Positions 32,170 through 33,635 of a stretch of 33,635 nt of DNA are shown here, one piece after another. The notes beneath the pieces are model-generated. The model was not told where the DNA came from, searched no databases, and saw only the letters and a list, made by a program, of their open reading frames with translations. Numbering within the stretch: position 1 is the first letter of the stretch; each line of letters opens with the position of its first letter. Position numbers and translations under genes: made by a program. This DNA comes from Nanobdellota archaeon (GTDB lineage: Archaea; Nanobdellota; Nanobdellia; Parvarchaeales; Parvarchaeaceae), in assembly GCA_021811735.1 (NCBI GenBank), contig JAJZNK010000014.1, forward strand, positions 1-33,635, given 5' to 3'.

Positions 32170-33385
32170 TCGCCGTTCCCTCCTTGTATTTTAATTTGTT
32201 TATTGCAGACACCAGGACACTGTTAATGAAGATTGTCACGAATATCACTGCGAATATTATATCTATGAATGCACCGCTTCCACCTATTCCGTAGCTGAGA
32301 GGCAATGCGGCAACGACGGCTGCACCGGTTCCACGTGAGATCATAGAGGAGATGATATCTTTGTCCTTTTTATCGTATGAGGATTTATATAATGCAATTC
32401 TTGTCGATAGGTATTTCGTCAGCAACAGGGCCAATGCTATCATGATTCCGAATATGAACGCCAGATAATCATTTATCATCACGAGTGCCCCAAAATAAAC
32501 AAAGAAAAATGAAGCTGTTAGAAACGTCACAAGGTCGTTGAATGACTTAGATTCTTTGTTTATATTGAAAGATATGCTATGTCTGTATTTTAGTGATCTG
32601 AAGATATTCTCCCCATTTGCAATCACCATCCCAAACGCAAGCACGGCTATCGGGCCACTCCCCTTTATCTCCTCTATGAATACGTACAGCAAAAATACAA
32701 TGGCCAATGATGCGGCATAGGAATAATCGTAGCGTTTCCTCTGCAAATAACCCATTACAGGAACCCAGGCCATACCTATCAAAGCACCTATCACTGCTCC
32801 TATGGAAAACTCTGAAATAACCTTACCGGATACAAAGCTGAGGCTAGTGTTATTAAGTATAACGGCCCCTACAAGGACTAGCACGAATATTATCGTTAGA
32901 GGTTCTTCTATCGTGGCCTCAAGCTCGACTAAGTTTCGCACCTTTTCAGTCCCGCTTTTTCTGCTGAAGCTTGATACAACAGACAGGCTTAATCCAGCTA
33001 CAGACAGGCTTATCAGCGCGGATATGATGAAGTTATTCAAAAGAAAGTACGCAATTGCAAATATTACAACAAAAGACAGGATAAAATTTGTCAACGCCAG
33101 TCCCATACCTCTTGATATTGTCCTTATGATTTTTCTGAGGTTTATGTTCAGTCCAGCATTGAAAAGCACAAGCATTATGACTATATTTATTATAAATGGG
33201 AGGTAAGCAAGCAGGGAAGCTCTGTTCAGCAGGCCCAAAACCGGGCCCAGAAGCAGGCCAAAGAACATAAGCCACATTATATATGGTATAGAGGTCCTTT
33301 TTCCCAGTACTCTGCCTAGAAAACCTATGAGTAAAACTCCTGCAGTTCCCAACATTATAAAACTCAAAACTGGACTATATAACAT
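32162..33385 (-). CDS. Cation:proton antiporter, first of tandem pair (407 aa)
   Basis: About 12 membrane helices. It is homologous to its downstream neighbour and to NhaP/Kef-type antiporters exchanging Na+ or K+ for H+ at the cell membrane. Conserved features are FFGLLLGPVLGLLNRA, the ion-site helix LVELEATIEEPLTIIFVLVL and the Arg helix MISRGTGAAVVAALPLSYG. The usual Asn-Asp or Ser-Asp pair of the ion site is Glu-Glu, which keeps a carboxylate. No C-terminal nucleotide-binding domain is present. It opens a minus-strand unit with a TATA-like CCTATTTAAC about 27 nt before the ATG (leaderless) and overlaps the second antiporter by 8 nt. Such transporters help hold cytosolic pH and ion balance, relevant if the cell lives in acid. 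Confidence 0.92.
   Translation of the reverse strand: MLYSPVLSFIMLGTAGVLLIGFLGRVLGKRTSIPYIMWLMFFGLLLGPVLGLLNRASLLAYLPFIINIVIMLVLFNAGLNINLRKIIRTISRGMGLALTNFILSFVVIFAIAYFLLNNFIISALISLSVAGLSLSVVSSFSRKSGTEKVRNLVELEATIEEPLTIIFVLVLVGAVILNNTSLSFVSGKVISEFSIGAVIGALIGMAWVPVMGYLQRKRYDYSYAASLAIVFLLYVFIEEIKGSGPIAVLAFGMVIANGENIFRSLKYRHSISFNINKESKSFNDLVTFLTASFFFVYFGALVMINDYLAFIFGIMIALALLLTKYLSTRIALYKSSYDKKDKDIISSMISRGTGAAVVAALPLSYGIGGSGAFIDIIFAVIFVTIFINSVLVSAINKLKYKEGTAND
32179..32185 (-). promoter_or_regulatory. Shine-Dalgarno of the second antiporter gene
   Basis: AAGGAGG on the minus strand lies 9 nt before the ATG at 32169, inside the last codons of the first antiporter. It is the strongest ribosome-binding site in the window and fixes this start. 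Confidence 0.7.
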
Positions 33386-33407
33386 AAATAATTTTGCTAT
33401 TCAATTG

Positions 33408-33418
33408 TTAAATAGGTT
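33408..33418 (-). promoter_or_regulatory. TATA-like box of the antiporter unit
   Basis: On the minus strand CCTATTTAAC is about 27 nt before the ATG at 33385. The 169-nt divergent region also holds a TTTTAG(8 nt)CTAAAA inverted repeat at 33432-33451, position suggestive of an operator but weak. Confidence 0.4.
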
Positions 33419-33523
33419 TAAAATGCGGAAATTTTAGGGCCTGGGCTAAAAACACTTATATCTACTAGATTGCGAAAGGGTCAAATACTTTCCTTTTATC
33501 TACATAAAAAAGTGTAGTCTAAT

Positions 33524-33533
33524 CTTTATAAAC
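33524..33533 (+). promoter_or_regulatory. TATA box of the right-edge pilin gene
   Basis: CTTTATAAAC is about 26 nt before the ATG at 33555 and matches the promoter element of the 25489 pilin gene in sequence and spacing. Confidence 0.5.
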
Positions 33534-33554
33534 GCTATCCCCTTTATTTTATCT

Positions 33555-33635
33555 ATGCGAGTCAATCAGCACAGTGAAGGTATATACACAACTTCTCTAA
33601 GAACCAAAAAATCCCAGTCGGCCTTAGAGTACATG
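33555..33635 (+). CDS. Second class III signal-peptide pilin, N-terminal 27 codons (cut by window edge)
   Basis: This partial gene is not in the ORF track. It reads MRVNQHSEGIYTTSLRTKKS and then QSALEYM at the window edge. The KS|QSALEYM context is the same class III prepilin site as in the 25489 gene, and the MR(V/T)NQH opening and the promoter are shared. Here the leader is 20 residues, with GIYTTSLRTKK where the other gene has the expanded His-Thr tract. The gene is therefore a paralogue and probably another large pilin-like surface protein. Its mature part lies outside the window. Confidence 0.85.
   Translation, partial: MRVNQHSEGIYTTSLRTKKSQSALEYM
33613..33628 (+). repeat. Signal-peptide block shared with the 25489 pilin, copy 2
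   Basis: CCCAGTCGGCCTTAGA is identical to 25610-25625 and followed by near-identical codons (GTACATG against ATATATG). Confidence 0.8.

Noticed and set aside
1-33635. CRISPR arrays, insertion sequences, rRNA genes, integrases or prophage genes
   Set aside because: I looked for regularly spaced repeats, transposase motifs, conserved rRNA segments and integrase motifs on both strands and saw none. The only short repeats are those listed.

Overview
The window looks like part of the chromosome of a small-genome archaeon, most plausibly a DPANN archaeon of the Micrarchaeota/Parvarchaeota (ARMAN-like) kind. The archaeal assignment is solid. It rests on an archaeal class I CCA-adding enzyme, a membrane LonB protease, a RIO kinase, a PRC-barrel protein, an ADP-forming acyl-CoA synthetase, a Cas4-like nuclease, TATA-type promoters about 25 nt before start codons, and pilins with class III signal peptides (QSALEYMMTYGWAILII). 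The DPANN placement is an inference from the pilin style, the very compact layout and the very large Asn/Ser/Thr-rich surface proteins. Four GLPxG surface repeats resemble those I associate with acidophilic Thermoplasmata. The DNA is AT-rich.

Layout. (1) 1-1610: the start of an Lhr-type helicase gene at the left edge (minus strand), divergent from cca, which is followed one base later by tRNA-Asn(GTT). (2) 1776-2484: an unrecognised cytosolic protein broken by a one-base frameshift in a run of seven G. (3) 2534-18940: a 16.4-kb operon of five tightly packed genes (807, 268, 194, 1135 and 3066 residues). Each product has an N-terminal hydrophobic helix, and several have a KGQ/RAQ-like prepilin cleavage context, followed by a long extracellular region. 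This is the most striking element of the window. (4) 18993-19995: an adenosine-specific kinase family gene whose stop codon overlaps a CAT-anticodon tRNA, then a membrane-anchored Holliday-resolvase-like endonuclease. (5) 20060-25425: ADP-forming acyl-CoA synthetase, PRC-barrel protein, then LonB, RIO kinase and an MGMT-like protein in overlapping order. (6) 25489-27000: a large pilin-like protein with a (CA)12 microsatellite in its coding sequence between start codon and signal peptide, and a composition break halfway. (7) 27012-28471: Cas4-like nuclease and PAP2 phosphatase, divergent around one palindromic TATA element. (8) 28474-33385, minus strand: a P-loop/deoxyribosyltransferase-like protein, an aspartase-family lyase, and two overlapping cation:proton antiporter paralogues. 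(9) 33555-end: the first 27 codons of a second pilin gene whose start and signal-peptide DNA match those of the gene in (6).

Functional reading. Regions 3, 6 and 9 form a large investment in a pilus-like or adhesive cell surface, with signs of variability (microsatellite, repeated cassette ends, mosaic composition). The rest is housekeeping: tRNA maturation, protein quality control, energy conservation from acyl-CoA, nucleotide and aspartate/fumarate metabolism, and pH/ion homeostasis. First genes of units are mostly leaderless. Shine-Dalgarno sequences appear mainly at internal genes or at starts with a short leader. No stretch over 300 bases lacks a gene; the longest gaps (1611-1775 and 33386-33554) hold promoters and nothing else I can support.
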